DNA of 64,000 bases from Pseudomonas koreensis (lineage in GTDB: Bacteria > Pseudomonadota > Gammaproteobacteria > Pseudomonadales > Pseudomonadaceae): assembly GCF_025447595.1 (NCBI RefSeq), contig NZ_JAOEJU010000008.1:145994-209993 (forward strand), given 5' to 3'. Positions within the stretch are counted from its first letter, which is position 1. Each line of letters opens with the position of its first letter. The notes below the pieces were generated by a model, which was not told the origin of the DNA, searched no databases, and saw only the letters and a program-made list of their open reading frames with translations. The translations under genes were made by a program, and so were the position numbers. This document shows, piece by piece, positions 45,223 through 54,226 of this stretch.

Positions 45223-45242
45223 GTCTGTGGGGATGAACAGAC
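45223..45242. promoter_or_regulatory. Inverted repeat in the rhodanese-ftrA intergenic region
   Basis: GTCTGT (45223-45228) and ACAGAC (45237-45242) with an eight-base spacer, directly upstream of the rhodanese start; a candidate FtrA operator. Confidence 0.45.
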
Positions 45243-45306
45243 TTTATCGAGCCGCCGCTTGTCGCTACAGTGGCGCACAAGACACTCACCGGGAATTTTC
45301 CGCCAA

Positions 45307-46281
45307 ATGCCTGATTCACCTGGATTGGTCACGATTCTGGCCTACGACGGCCTCTGCACATTCGAGTTCGGCATCGCCGTGGAGATCTTCGGCCTGGCCC
45401 GGCCGGAGTTCGATTTCCCGTGGTACGAGCACTGCATCGCCGCCGTCGATCAAGGCCCGATGCGCGCCATGGGCGGGATTCAGGTGCTGGCGGACGGTGG
45501 TCTGGAATTGTTGGCGGATGCGCGCACCATCATCATTCCCGGTTGGCGCGACCGCAGTGCGCCGGTGCCCGAGGCCTTGCTCGAAGCATTGCGTGGTGCC
45601 CATTCACGCGGCGCCCGGTTGCTGTCGATCTGCTCGGGCGTGTTTGTGCTGGCCGCCAGCGGTCTGCTCGACGGGCACGGCGCCACCACTCACTGGCGCT
45701 ACACCTCGGAGCTGGCCGAGCGCTTTCCGGCCATCGATGTCGACCCGGACGTGCTTTACGTCGACTCCGGCCAGTTGATCACCTCGGCCGGCAGTGCGGC
45801 CGGGATCGACGCCTGCCTGCATCTGGTGGCGCGAGACTTCGGCACCCAGATCGCCAACTCGGTGGCACGAAGGCTGGTGATGTCGCCGCAGCGCACCGGT
45901 GGTCAGGCGCAGTTCATTCCGACACCGGTCAGCCCGACGCCGCGAAGTGACCTGTCGCGAGTGATGCAGTGGGCCCGCGAGCGCCTGCACGAACCGCTGG
46001 AGGTACGCGATCTGGCCAGCGAAGCGGCGATGAGCGAGCGCACTTTCCTGCGCAAATTTACCGAAGCCAGCGGCCAGTCACCCAAGGCCTGGTTGCAACA
46101 CGAACGTCTGGCACGGGCGCGGGAATTGCTGGAAAGCACGCCGCAGAACACCGAGCAGATCGCCCTGCGCTGTGGCTATCGCTCGGTGGAAAGCTTCCGT
46201 GTGGCGTTTCGCAGCGTGGTCGGCGTGCCGCCGTCGGTGTATCGCGAGCGCTTTGGTCGTGAGATCAGATCTACTTTTTGA
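45307..46281 (+). CDS. ftrA: GlxA-family AraC-type regulator FtrA
   Basis: A 324-residue regulator. The start is ATG 45307 (MPDSPGLVTILAYDGLCTFE); an open frame extends upstream but is not protein-like. Residues ~7-190 are a DJ-1/PfpI-like domain with the elbow Cys in LLSICSGVFVLAASGLL. Residues ~225-320 are the AraC DNA-binding domain with two HTHs: LEVRDLASEAAMSERTFLRK and TEQIALRCGYRSVESFRVAF. It is divergent from the rhodanese gene. Name by family and neighbour. Confidence 0.88.
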   Translation: MPDSPGLVTILAYDGLCTFEFGIAVEIFGLARPEFDFPWYEHCIAAVDQGPMRAMGGIQVLADGGLELLADARTIIIPGWRDRSAPVPEALLEALRGAHSRGARLLSICSGVFVLAASGLLDGHGATTHWRYTSELAERFPAIDVDPDVLYVDSGQLITSAGSAAGIDACLHLVARDFGTQIANSVARRLVMSPQRTGGQAQFIPTPVSPTPRSDLSRVMQWARERLHEPLEVRDLASEAAMSERTFLRKFTEASGQSPKAWLQHERLARARELLESTPQNTEQIALRCGYRSVESFRVAFRSVVGVPPSVYRERFGREIRSTF

Positions 46282-46298
46282 GTTGAACTCACAGCCCT

Positions 46299-46365
46299 CT
46301 TCGCGAGCAAGCTCGCTCCCACAGGATCAAGTTGCTATCTGTGGGAGCGAGCTTGCTCGCGAAAG
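46299..46365. repeat. REPIN (perfect)
   Basis: Two perfect inverted REP units (CTTCGCGAGCAAGCTCGCTC... and complement) only about 14 bases apart, between convergent ftrA and cobF. Confidence 0.9.
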
Positions 46366-46389
46366 CGCCTTTCCCAGGCAACATGTGAC

Positions 46390-47145
46390 TCAAGGCTTGC
46401 GCAACAGATAAGTGTCCATGATCCAGCCATGCTCGGCCCGGGCAGCCTTGCGCACCCGTTCGATCTCATCGGCAACGTCGCCGAGCTTGCCATGGATGAG
46501 GATTTCGTCCGGCGTGCCGAGGTAGGCGCCCCAGTAAATCTCTGTCTCCTGATCCGCCACGTGGTGGTAGGAATCTTCCGCGTCGAGCATCACCACCAGG
46601 CTGTCGGTGTCACTCACCTGCCCTGCCGCCAGGCGCCGGCCAGTGGTGATTTCAATCGAGCGGCCAATGGTGTTCAGAGGCACCTTGTGCTGTGCCGACA
46701 AGGCCTGAACGCTGGTGATGCCGGGGATCACCTCGAATTCAAACGCGCATCGCCCCGAAGCCAGAATTGCCTGCAGGATGCGAATGGTGCTGTCGTACAG
46801 CGCCGGATCGCCCCACACCAGAAAACCGCCGCACTGCCCGTCAGCCAATTCGTCATTGATCAGGCGTTCGAAGGTTTGCTGCTTGGCGCGGTTCAGATCA
46901 TCGACGCTGGCGCTGTAGTCCACATCGCCGCGCTCGCGTTCCGGGCTGTGGGCTTCGGCGAAACGGTACGTACGATCGGTGATGTAGCGTTCGCAGATTT
47001 CGCGACGCAGGTCGATCAGCTTGTCCTTGCTCTGGCCCTTGTCCATCAGGAAAAACACGTCCACCCGGTTCAGCGCCTTCACCGCCTGCATCGTGATGTA
47101 GTCCGGGTTGCCGGCACCGATGCCGATCACCAGCAATCGCTTCAT
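46390..47145 (-). CDS. cobF: Precorrin-6A synthase (deacetylating)
   Basis: A 251-residue tetrapyrrole methylase of the aerobic cobalamin pathway; it methylates C-1 of precorrin-5 with loss of acetate. Start ATG 47145. Family marks: LLVIGIGAGNPDYITMQAVK (SAM-binding P-loop), ADGQCGGFLVWGDPALYDS and FEVIPGITSVQALSAQH. It is separated from any other cob gene in the window. Its ATG overlaps the stop of the histidine phosphatase gene by one base (TAATG), so the pair is translationally coupled. Confidence 0.92.
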   Translation of the reverse strand: MKRLLVIGIGAGNPDYITMQAVKALNRVDVFFLMDKGQSKDKLIDLRREICERYITDRTYRFAEAHSPERERGDVDYSASVDDLNRAKQQTFERLINDELADGQCGGFLVWGDPALYDSTIRILQAILASGRCAFEFEVIPGITSVQALSAQHKVPLNTIGRSIEITTGRRLAAGQVSDTDSLVVMLDAEDSYHHVADQETEIYWGAYLGTPDEILIHGKLGDVADEIERVRKAARAEHGWIMDTYLLRKP

Positions 47146-47714
47146 TACTCTGCTCCGTCCAGATTCATGCCGGACAAGCGTAGCCGCCAGCGCCCGGTAA
47201 ACCGCAGATCGACCACCGCCAGCGGCTCGACATCGATGCTGTGAAACGCCTCGCCCTGCACGACCTGCATCAATGCAGCGCGAATCACGAACGGATGGGT
47301 AACCGCCACCACGTGACCCTGCGTGGCTTGCAGTGAAAGCAGCCACGCCGCCACTCGTTCACGCAGTTGCACCACGGACTCACCGCCATGGGGGGCGGCG
47401 TGCGGATCTTCGAGCCAGGCTTGCAATGCGTCGGGTTCGTTCCGTTGCAAGTCCTTGATCGACTGACCTTGCCACCGTCCCCAATCGCAATCACGCAGTG
47501 CCTGATCGATGTGCGCTTCAGGGCCAAACCACGCCGCCGTCTGACGGGTACGCAATTCCGGGCCGCAAATCAGACGGGATGCCTTGTCGAAACGCGAAGC
47601 CAGCGAGCAGGACGCCAGCAAAGTTTCTTCAACAGGTTCGCTCGTAGGAAAACACGCCAATTTTTGTGCGACTGTTCTGGCATGGCAGATCAATGTCAAA
47701 CGGGTGGTCTGCAC
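47145..47714 (-). CDS. Histidine phosphatase superfamily protein with altered RHG motif
   Basis: A 189-residue phosphoglycerate-mutase-like protein. In place of the usual RHG it has LICHART (Cys and Ala for Arg and Gly) with the catalytic His kept. Other family parts are present: CGPELRTRQTAAWFG, DCDWGRWQGQSIKDL, GGESVVQLRERVAAW and the second His in VVAVTHPFVIRAAL. It leads the two-gene unit with cobF, which suggests a cobalamin-related phosphatase like CobC/CobZ; activity with the changed motif is unproven. Confidence 0.85.
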   Translation of the reverse strand: MQTTRLTLICHARTVAQKLACFPTSEPVEETLLASCSLASRFDKASRLICGPELRTRQTAAWFGPEAHIDQALRDCDWGRWQGQSIKDLQRNEPDALQAWLEDPHAAPHGGESVVQLRERVAAWLLSLQATQGHVVAVTHPFVIRAALMQVVQGEAFHSIDVEPLAVVDLRFTGRWRLRLSGMNLDGAE

Positions 47715-48033
47715 GGGGAGTCACTCGATTGGAATAGGTGAAGCTCATCGTCGAAAGAGCTGATGTAGCGGCAATTGTGCCGTAAAGCGGGAGGTTCCGG
47801 GCAATCGACTAGGCAACTCGAGCGCGTGGAAGCGGCAATGTCTGACACCACTATGGGCAATGGACTACAAGACTGGTCGACATCCGTGTAGCCCTTGCGT
47901 TACGGGCTTCCCGCCCCATTTTGGGGCCTGGTTTAAACGCTGAAAAATTCGCTAGACATGTAGCGTCAGTTACATAAATACTGTTTTAACGGATTGTGAA
48001 GCGAATTCAACACCCCATCCAGCAGGAGCCCGG
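47715..48033. other. Gene-free divergent region with candidate RpiR operator
   Basis: About 320 bases between the divergent phosphatase and RpiR genes. It holds a TGTAGC-N4-GTTACA inverted repeat (47959-47974, five of six pairs) 60 bases before the RpiR gene, and hairpins GCCC...GGGC and CCCC-ATTTT-GGGG around 47891-47929. I looked for a cobalamin riboswitch upstream of the cobF unit and do not see its conserved boxes. Confidence 0.5.
47958..47975. promoter_or_regulatory. Candidate operator before the RpiR-type gene
   Basis: ATGTA-N8-TACAT, extendable to TGTA(G/A)C-N4-GTTACA. Position and symmetry suit an autoregulating RpiR dimer; there is no other support. Confidence 0.4.
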
Positions 48034-48888
48034 ATGCCCCCTTTAAGAGACCTGATCACCGACCCCGGCCTTGACCTGACGCCGTCGGAGCGCAAAGTCG
48101 TTCGCGCCTTGCTCGATCAGTATCCACGCAACGGGCTTGGCCCGATGGCGCGCCTGGCCGAACATGCCGGTGTCAGCGATCCGACCATCGTGCGGCTGGT
48201 GAAAAAGCTCGGCTTCGGTGGTTATGCCGAATTCCAGGACGCACTGCTCAGCGACATGGACCATCGCCTGCGCTCGCCGCGCACCCTGTTGCAGCCGCGC
48301 TCGCATCAGAACAAGGACGACGCCTGGAGCCATTATCTGGCCCACAGCCACAACCTGCTGGCGGAAACCCAGGCCCTGACCCAACCGGAAGACGTGCGGA
48401 TCCTCGCTGACTGGCTGCTCGACACCCGGCATCAGGTCTACTGCTTCGGCGGGCGTTTCAGCAGCCTGATGGCAACTTACCTGCTCAATCATTTGCGCTT
48501 GCTGCGCCCCGGCTGCTTTGCACTGGAGGACAACGCGCAACTGCCGGATCGCCTGTTCGACCTTCAACGCCAGGACGTGGTGCTGGTGTTCGACTATCGC
48601 CGCTACCAGACCCAGGCCTTGCGCGTAGCCAGCGCGGCAAAGAACAGCAATGCTCGCGTCGTGCTGTTCACCGACATCTATGCTTCGCCGCTGCGCGAAC
48701 TGGCCGACATGATCATCAGCGCTCCGGTGGAGTCGGCCTCGCCGTTCGACACCATGGTCCCGGCGCTGGCCCAGGTCGAGGCATTGATCGCCTGTCTGAC
48801 CCTGCGCTGCCCGGACCTGGCCGATCGCCTGGAAGGCATCGATGCCCTGCGCAACGACTTCGACACCCACTTGCTGGAGGATAAATAA
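48034..48888 (+). CDS. MurR/RpiR-family transcriptional regulator
   Basis: A 284-residue regulator (ATG 48034, AGGAG five bases ahead). N-terminal HTH_6: LTPSERKVVRALLDQYPRNG, LAEHAGVSDPTIVRLVKKLG, FGGYAEFQDALLSDM. C-terminal SIS domain ~120-270: QVYCFGGRFSSLMATYLLNH, VVLVFDYRRYQTQALRVASA, NARVVLFTDIYASPL. SIS domains usually bind phosphosugars, but in this setting it more likely responds to an amine or its product. It is the first gene of the catabolic cluster, two bases before the hydrolase gene. Confidence 0.92.
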   Translation: MPPLRDLITDPGLDLTPSERKVVRALLDQYPRNGLGPMARLAEHAGVSDPTIVRLVKKLGFGGYAEFQDALLSDMDHRLRSPRTLLQPRSHQNKDDAWSHYLAHSHNLLAETQALTQPEDVRILADWLLDTRHQVYCFGGRFSSLMATYLLNHLRLLRPGCFALEDNAQLPDRLFDLQRQDVVLVFDYRRYQTQALRVASAAKNSNARVVLFTDIYASPLRELADMIISAPVESASPFDTMVPALAQVEALIACLTLRCPDLADRLEGIDALRNDFDTHLLEDK

Positions 48889-48890
48889 GG

Positions 48891-49535
48891 ATGTTCAGCC
48901 TTCCCCATCGCTCGCCACGGGACCTGCCGTTTGTCACCGACCACACCGCCCTGTTGCTGGTGGACATGCAGCGTGCCTGGCTCGAACCACAGTTCGACCC
49001 GCACCTCGAAGGCCCGGACGCCGCGTACTTCCTCAACCGCACGCGCTCGCAAGTGGTGCCCAACCAGATTCGCCTGCTCAACGCCTTCCGCGACGCACGG
49101 CAGAACGTGCTGCACACCCTGATCGAAAGCCTGACCGCCGACGGCCGTGACCGCTCATTGGATCACAAACTGTCGGACATGCACCTGCCCAAGGGCAGCC
49201 CGCAGGCTCAGGTCATTGCCGAGCTGACCCCGGCGGAAAACGAAATCGTGCTGCCGAAGACCTCGTCCGGGGTCTTCAACTCGACCAACATCGACTACGT
49301 GCTGCGCAACCTTGAAACCCGCCACCTGATCATCGCCGGCATCGTCACCGACCAATGCGTGGACATGGCCGTGCGCGACGCCGCCGACCGTGGCTACCTC
49401 GTCACACTGGTGGCGGACGCCTGCGCGACCTACAACGAAGCACGCCACGACGCCTGCCTGAACGCGATCAAGGGCTACTGCTGGATCACCGACACCGACA
49501 CCGTGCTCGGCCGGTTGCAGGAGATGCAGCCATGA
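48891..49535 (+). CDS. Cysteine hydrolase, isochorismatase-like
   Basis: A 214-residue hydrolase with the Asp-Lys-Cys triad: TALLLVDMQRAW, VLPKTSSGVFNST and AGIVTDQCVDMAVRDAADRG. Members cleave amides such as carbamoyl or nicotinamide-like compounds. It begins two bases after the RpiR gene and its last codons overlap the next gene by ATGA, so it is part of a tightly coupled operon. The target is presumably an amide made or imported by this cluster. Confidence 0.92.
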   Translation: MFSLPHRSPRDLPFVTDHTALLLVDMQRAWLEPQFDPHLEGPDAAYFLNRTRSQVVPNQIRLLNAFRDARQNVLHTLIESLTADGRDRSLDHKLSDMHLPKGSPQAQVIAELTPAENEIVLPKTSSGVFNSTNIDYVLRNLETRHLIIAGIVTDQCVDMAVRDAADRGYLVTLVADACATYNEARHDACLNAIKGYCWITDTDTVLGRLQEMQP

Positions 49536-50863
49536 GCGAACGCCTGTCGCCGTTGCCGATGACCACCATCGTCACCACCGACCTGATCGGCGTCACCCGT
49601 GGCCGTTCGTTTCCCACCGATGAGCTGGAGCACTATCAGGCCGCCGGTTGCGGCTGGGTGCCGGCCAACAGCGCGCTGACGCCGCAGGACATCATCGCCT
49701 CGACCAGTCCGTGGGGCGCTTATGGCGATCTGCGGCTGATTCCCGATCTGGCCAGCCGCGTCACCGTCGGCAACGGCCCGGACGCCGTAGCGCCAGCGCT
49801 GGATTTCATCCACGGCGATATCCGCGAAACCGATGGCCGGCCGTGGGCAGCCTGCCCGCGCACGCTGTTGCGCAACGAGGTCGAGCGCTATCGCGATGAA
49901 CTCGGCTTGCAGGTCAACGCCGCTTTCGAACACGAATTCAATCTGCACGCCGGGTTTGCCGAACATCTGGCGTTCTCGCTCGAAGCCCAGCGCCAGGGCG
50001 CCGAATTCGGTGGCTGGCTGCTCAGCGCTCTGCGCGCCGGTGGCGTCGAGCCGGAAATGTTCCTGCCCGAATACGGCAAGCACCAATACGAAATCACCTG
50101 CCGCCCGACCCTTGGCGTAGCGGCGGCGGATCGCGCGGTGAACGTGCGCGAGATCACCCGCGAGATCGCCCGGCAAATGGGCCTGGATTTGAGCTTTGCG
50201 CCGAAGACCGCCGCCGACGCGGTATGCAACGGCGTTCACCTGCATGTCAGCCTGCTGGATCTGGCCGGCCAGCCGATGCTCTACGACGCCGGCACCAGTA
50301 ATGGTTTGTCGACTCTCGGCCAGCACTGGGCGGCGGGTGTGCTGCATTACTTGCCGGCGCTGTGTGCGTTCACTGCACCGACGCCGGTGTCGTACGAACG
50401 TTTGCAGCCGCACCACTGGAGCGCGTCCTACGCCTGCCTCGGGCAACAGAACCGCGAAGCGGCGCTGCGGATTTGCCCGACCGTGAGTCTGGGCAACAAA
50501 CCCGTGGCGAAGCAGTACAACCTGGAGTTCCGCGCCATGGATGCCACCGCCTCGCCGCATCTGGCGATGGCCGCGCTGCTGATCGCCGGACGCCTGGGTA
50601 TCGAGCAGCGTCTGGCGCTGAACGCGATCACCGATGAAATCCCCGATTCACTCAACGACGAACAACGCAAGGCCCGGGGCATCGTTGCCCTGCCCGCCTC
50701 CCTGGCCCAGGCACTGGATTGCCTGCGTCGCAGTGAAGCGCTGGTCGAAGCGCTGCCAAGCGCGTTGCTCGAGACTTTTTTCGCCCTTAAAACCGAGGAA
50801 CTGGCGCTGACGGAACAGCTCTCGCCCGCTGATCTATGTGAGCACTATGCACGCCTGTACTGA
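49532..50863 (+). CDS. Glutamine-synthetase-like amide ligase
   Basis: A 443-residue type I GS fold protein, starting at ATG 49532. Metal and nucleotide marks are AAFEHEFNLH (Glu ligands), LPEYGKHQYEITCRPTLG, CNGVHLHVSL (His), SYERLQPHHWSASY and YNLEFRAMDATASPHLAMAA. The usual GS tyrosine adenylylation loop is absent. Such paralogues join glutamate to amines (PuuA, gamma-glutamylpolyamine synthetase) rather than ammonia. It is in an operon with two hydrolases and a permease, which fits glutamylation of an imported amine. Confidence 0.9.
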   Translation: MSERLSPLPMTTIVTTDLIGVTRGRSFPTDELEHYQAAGCGWVPANSALTPQDIIASTSPWGAYGDLRLIPDLASRVTVGNGPDAVAPALDFIHGDIRETDGRPWAACPRTLLRNEVERYRDELGLQVNAAFEHEFNLHAGFAEHLAFSLEAQRQGAEFGGWLLSALRAGGVEPEMFLPEYGKHQYEITCRPTLGVAAADRAVNVREITREIARQMGLDLSFAPKTAADAVCNGVHLHVSLLDLAGQPMLYDAGTSNGLSTLGQHWAAGVLHYLPALCAFTAPTPVSYERLQPHHWSASYACLGQQNREAALRICPTVSLGNKPVAKQYNLEFRAMDATASPHLAMAALLIAGRLGIEQRLALNAITDEIPDSLNDEQRKARGIVALPASLAQALDCLRRSEALVEALPSALLETFFALKTEELALTEQLSPADLCEHYARLY

Positions 50864-51599
50864 ATCCGCCGAGCTTGGGTTGTACACCCGACCGGTCTAC
50901 AACCTGAGCCGTGAAGATTCGACGCACCCGCTGATTCTGGTGTGCGAACACGCCAGCCGCTACATCCCTGAGGTCCTGAACAATCTGGGCCTGGATGAAA
51001 CGGCTGCGCGCGAACACATTGCCTGGGACATCGGTGCCCTGGCGCTGGCCGAGCAACTGTCGGAGCAACTGGGCGCGACGCTGTTGAGCGCCAACTATTC
51101 GCGCTTGCTGATCGACCTCAACCGCCCCCGGCATGCGCCCGACAGCATCCCGGCGCAGAGCGAGATCTATCAGGTGCCGGGCAACCGCGAGCTCGACGAG
51201 GCCACCCGCGAATACCGTCGCCAGTGCCTGTTCAAGCCGTTTCACACGCGGCTGCAACAACTGATCGATGCACGTCTGGCCGAAGGTCGGCCGGTGCGGG
51301 TGGTAGGGATTCACAGTTTCACCCCGGTGTACTACGGCCAGCCGCGCGAGCTGGAAGTCGGCGTACTGTTCGGTCAGGCCAAGGCCTACGCCCAACGGAT
51401 GCTCGACGGTCTGGAACGACATCCGCTGAAAGTCGCCGGCAACCAGCCGTACAAGATCGACCCGCTGGGCGACATGACCGTGCCGGTGCACGGCGATGCC
51501 CGAGGCCTGGAGTCGGTGCTGATCGAGGTGCGCAACGACCTGCTGCGCAGCCCGGAAGCGGTGACCCGCTGGGCGAATTATCTGGCTCCACTGCTGTAA
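50847..51599 (+). CDS. N-formylglutamate amidohydrolase family protein
   Basis: A ~250-residue zinc hydrolase of the FGase family. Conserved parts are LILVCEHASRYIPE, HIAWDIGALALAEQL, YSRLLIDLNRPRHAPD, VGIHSFTPVYYG and the C-terminal VLIEVRNDLL. It overlaps the end of the GS-like gene by 17 bases (start ATG 50847; GTG 50838 is possible). FGases release formate from N-formylglutamate in histidine breakdown, but no hut gene is here, so a related N-acyl or gamma-glutamyl substrate made by the cluster is likelier. Confidence 0.9.
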   Translation: MHACTESAELGLYTRPVYNLSREDSTHPLILVCEHASRYIPEVLNNLGLDETAAREHIAWDIGALALAEQLSEQLGATLLSANYSRLLIDLNRPRHAPDSIPAQSEIYQVPGNRELDEATREYRRQCLFKPFHTRLQQLIDARLAEGRPVRVVGIHSFTPVYYGQPRELEVGVLFGQAKAYAQRMLDGLERHPLKVAGNQPYKIDPLGDMTVPVHGDARGLESVLIEVRNDLLRSPEAVTRWANYLAPLL

Positions 51600-51686
51600 G
51601 AATTGTTGTAACCACTGCTGACGCTGTAAACGACGGACCGATATAACAACTAAAACGACCGATTGGCTGACAAGGAGTTGCGCTTC

Positions 51687-53036
51687 ATGGAAATAGAAGA
51701 GTTCGGCTACAAACAGGAGTTGAAACGTAGCCTGACACTGACCGATCTGGTGGTGTACGGGATGATCTTCATGATCCCCATCGCCCCGTTCGGCGTGTAT
51801 GGCTACGTCAACGCCGAGGCACCTGGGATGGTGCCTCTCGCGTACATCATCGGCATGGTGGCGATGGTCTTCACCGCGCTGAGCTACGGCAGCATGGCCC
51901 GGGCCTTTCCGATTGCCGGATCGGTTTATTCCTACGCGCAACGGGGCCTGAATCAACACGTCGGTTTCATCGCCGGCTGGCTGATGCTGCTCGACTATCT
52001 GCTGATTCCGCCGCTGCTCTACGTTTATGCGGCGATGGCGCTCAACCACTTGTACCCGGACATCCCGAAAGTCGGATTCATTCTGGCGTTCCTGGTCAGC
52101 GCGACCTTCGTCAACCTGCGCGGCATCACCTTCACCGCTCGCATGAACATCCTGTTCCTGCTCGCGCAACTCGTGGTGCTGGGGATTTTCCTGTTCTACG
52201 CCTGGAATGCCCTGCACAACGGTGGCGGCAACGGCCAGTTGACCCTCGCGCCGCTGTATCACCCGGAAACCTTCAACTTCGCCCTGCTGATGCAAGCGGT
52301 GTCGATTGCGGTACTGTCGTTCCTCGGCTTCGATGCAATCTCTACCCTCGCCGAAGAGATCAAAGGCGATCCGGGCCGCAGCGTCGGCAAAGCGGCGTTG
52401 ATCACTCTGGTGGTGATGGGCGTGATTTTCGTCGCGCAAACCTGGATCGCTACCGATCTGGCGGCGGGCATGGGCTTCAAGTCCGCCGACACCGCGTTCT
52501 ATGAAATCGCCGAAATCGCCGCCGGCAGTTGGCTGGCGACCCTGACTGGCGTAGCAACGGCCCTGGCCTGGGGCGTGGCGGTGGCAATCACTTCGCAAGC
52601 GGCAGTCTCGCGCCTGTTGTTCGGCATGGCCCGCGACGGCAAGCTGCCGAAGGTGCTGGCCAAGGTCCATCCGAAGCACAATACCCCGTACCTGAGCATT
52701 TATCTGGTGGCCGTGCTGTCGCTGGTCATCTGCTACCTGTTCATCAATTCGGTAGACACCCTGACCTCGCTGGTCAATTTCGGTGCCCTGAGCGGCTTCA
52801 TGCTGCTGCACCTGACCGTGATCAATTACTACTGGCGCCGGCAGAAGTCCGGTCAGGTGATCCGTCACCTGATCTGCCCGGTGATCGGCTTCATCATTGT
52901 CGCGGCCATCATGTACAACATGGGCGTCGATGCACAGAAACTCGGCCTGATCTGGATTGCACTGGGTCTGGTGTACCTGTTCTTCCTGAACAAGCTCGGC
53001 GCCAGTACCGCGCTGCCTGACCCGAGCAACGGCTGA
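51687..53036 (+). CDS. APC-family amino acid/amine permease
   Basis: A 449-residue permease with about 12 helices. ATG 51687 has AAGGAG ten bases upstream; an in-frame TTG further up is not needed. Substrate-region marks are LVVYGMIFMIPIAPFGVYGY, AGSVYSYAQRGLNQHVGFIA and SFLGFDAISTLAEEIKGDP, as in the putrescine/amino acid importers. It follows the FGase gene by 87 bases and probably imports the compound broken down by the cluster. Confidence 0.92.
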   Translation: MEIEEFGYKQELKRSLTLTDLVVYGMIFMIPIAPFGVYGYVNAEAPGMVPLAYIIGMVAMVFTALSYGSMARAFPIAGSVYSYAQRGLNQHVGFIAGWLMLLDYLLIPPLLYVYAAMALNHLYPDIPKVGFILAFLVSATFVNLRGITFTARMNILFLLAQLVVLGIFLFYAWNALHNGGGNGQLTLAPLYHPETFNFALLMQAVSIAVLSFLGFDAISTLAEEIKGDPGRSVGKAALITLVVMGVIFVAQTWIATDLAAGMGFKSADTAFYEIAEIAAGSWLATLTGVATALAWGVAVAITSQAAVSRLLFGMARDGKLPKVLAKVHPKHNTPYLSIYLVAVLSLVICYLFINSVDTLTSLVNFGALSGFMLLHLTVINYYWRRQKSGQVIRHLICPVIGFIIVAAIMYNMGVDAQKLGLIWIALGLVYLFFLNKLGASTALPDPSNG

Positions 53037-53154
53037 CAAAAAAAAGAGCGGCGTCTGACAACAAATCAGGCGACCGCCGATTTAACGCGTGGAAACCGAC
53101 AGTGATAGTCAGGTTCGGCGAATGGGCCGAACCTTTTGATACAGGAGTGCATCC

Positions 53155-54171
53155 ATGCTGGTCTTACGCCCAGTCGAGCCAAACGACCTGCCTCAATTGC
53201 AACAGCTGGCGCGCGACAGCCTGGTGGGCGTCACATCCCTGCCGGACGACAGTGAACGTCTGGGCGAAAAAATTGCCGCGTCTTGCGCCTCGTTCGACAG
53301 TGATGCCGCGGCTCAGGGCGCGGAGAATTACTTCTTCGTGCTGGAAAATCTGGACAACCGACGTCTGGTCGGCTGCTCGGAAATTCTCGCCACCGCCGGA
53401 CACGACGAGCCGTTCTACAGTCTGCGTAACCGCCATTTCACCAGTGCCTCGCGGGAGCTGAACATCGAACACGGGGTGCCGGCGCTGTCGCTGTGTCACG
53501 ACCTGAGCGGGCATACGCTGCTGCGCGGTTTTCACATCGATGAGGCGCTGGTGCGCACGCCGTTTTCCGAATTGCTGTCGCGGGCACGCCTGCTGTTCAT
53601 CGCCGCCCACGCGCCGCGTTTTGCCGAAGCGGTGATCACCGAAATCGTCGGTTACAGCGATGAGAATGGTCACTCACCCTTCTGGGATGCGCTGGGCAAA
53701 CATTTCTTCGACCTGCCATACGTCGAAGCCGAGCGGCTGTGCGGATTGCAGAGCCGAACGTTTCTCGCCGAACTGATGCCGCAATATCCGATCTACGTGC
53801 CGATGCTGCCGCAGGCGGCGCAGGACTGCATAGGACGCATCCACCCGGACGGTCAGGAAGCCTTCGACATCCTTGAGCGCGAGGGTTTTGAAACCAACAG
53901 CTACATCGATCTGTTCGATGCCGGCCCGACCCTGTACGCACGCACCGCCAACATCCGTTCGATCGCCCAAAGCCAGACAGCCACGGTACAGGAGGAACCC
54001 CTGATCGATGCTCGTGGTCGTTATCTGGTGAGCAATGATGCTCTGCATGGCTTTCGGGCAGTGGTCGCCGAGCTGGATTACCAGCGCGGTCAGCCTCTGG
54101 CGCTCGCCCCGTCTCTGTGCTCGGCGCTCAACGTCCGCGCTGGCGGCACGATCCGGGTGATCGCCCTGTGA
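53155..54171 (+). CDS. Arginine N-succinyltransferase paralogue (AruF-like)
   Basis: A 338-residue enzyme of the AstA family: LVLRPVEPNDLPQLQQLARD, TSLPDDSERLGEKI, SHPF-type GHSPFWDALGKHFFDLPYVE and LLPQAAQDCIGRIHPDG. AstA-type proteins succinylate arginine or ornithine; in Pseudomonas two paralogues, AruF and AruG, form a heteromer. Here it is followed 56 bases later by an AruG-like gene but not by aruC, aruD, aruB or aruE, so this looks like a second pair serving the neighbouring cluster. Confidence 0.88.
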   Translation: MLVLRPVEPNDLPQLQQLARDSLVGVTSLPDDSERLGEKIAASCASFDSDAAAQGAENYFFVLENLDNRRLVGCSEILATAGHDEPFYSLRNRHFTSASRELNIEHGVPALSLCHDLSGHTLLRGFHIDEALVRTPFSELLSRARLLFIAAHAPRFAEAVITEIVGYSDENGHSPFWDALGKHFFDLPYVEAERLCGLQSRTFLAELMPQYPIYVPMLPQAAQDCIGRIHPDGQEAFDILEREGFETNSYIDLFDAGPTLYARTANIRSIAQSQTATVQEEPLIDARGRYLVSNDALHGFRAVVAELDYQRGQPLALAPSLCSALNVRAGGTIRVIAL

Positions 54172-54226
54172 ACCGCGCCCCGACCCAACGACAGTGCCCG
54201 AACAGGCGCGCAAAAGGAGTTGCAGC

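Noticed and set aside
47715..48033. Possible cobalamin riboswitch upstream of the phosphatase/cobF unit
   Set aside because: The conserved boxes of cobalamin riboswitches are not found on the minus strand here.
53037..53154. A terminator after the permease gene
   Set aside because: An A run and GGCG/CGCC-like patches are present, but no stem with a following T run could be built.
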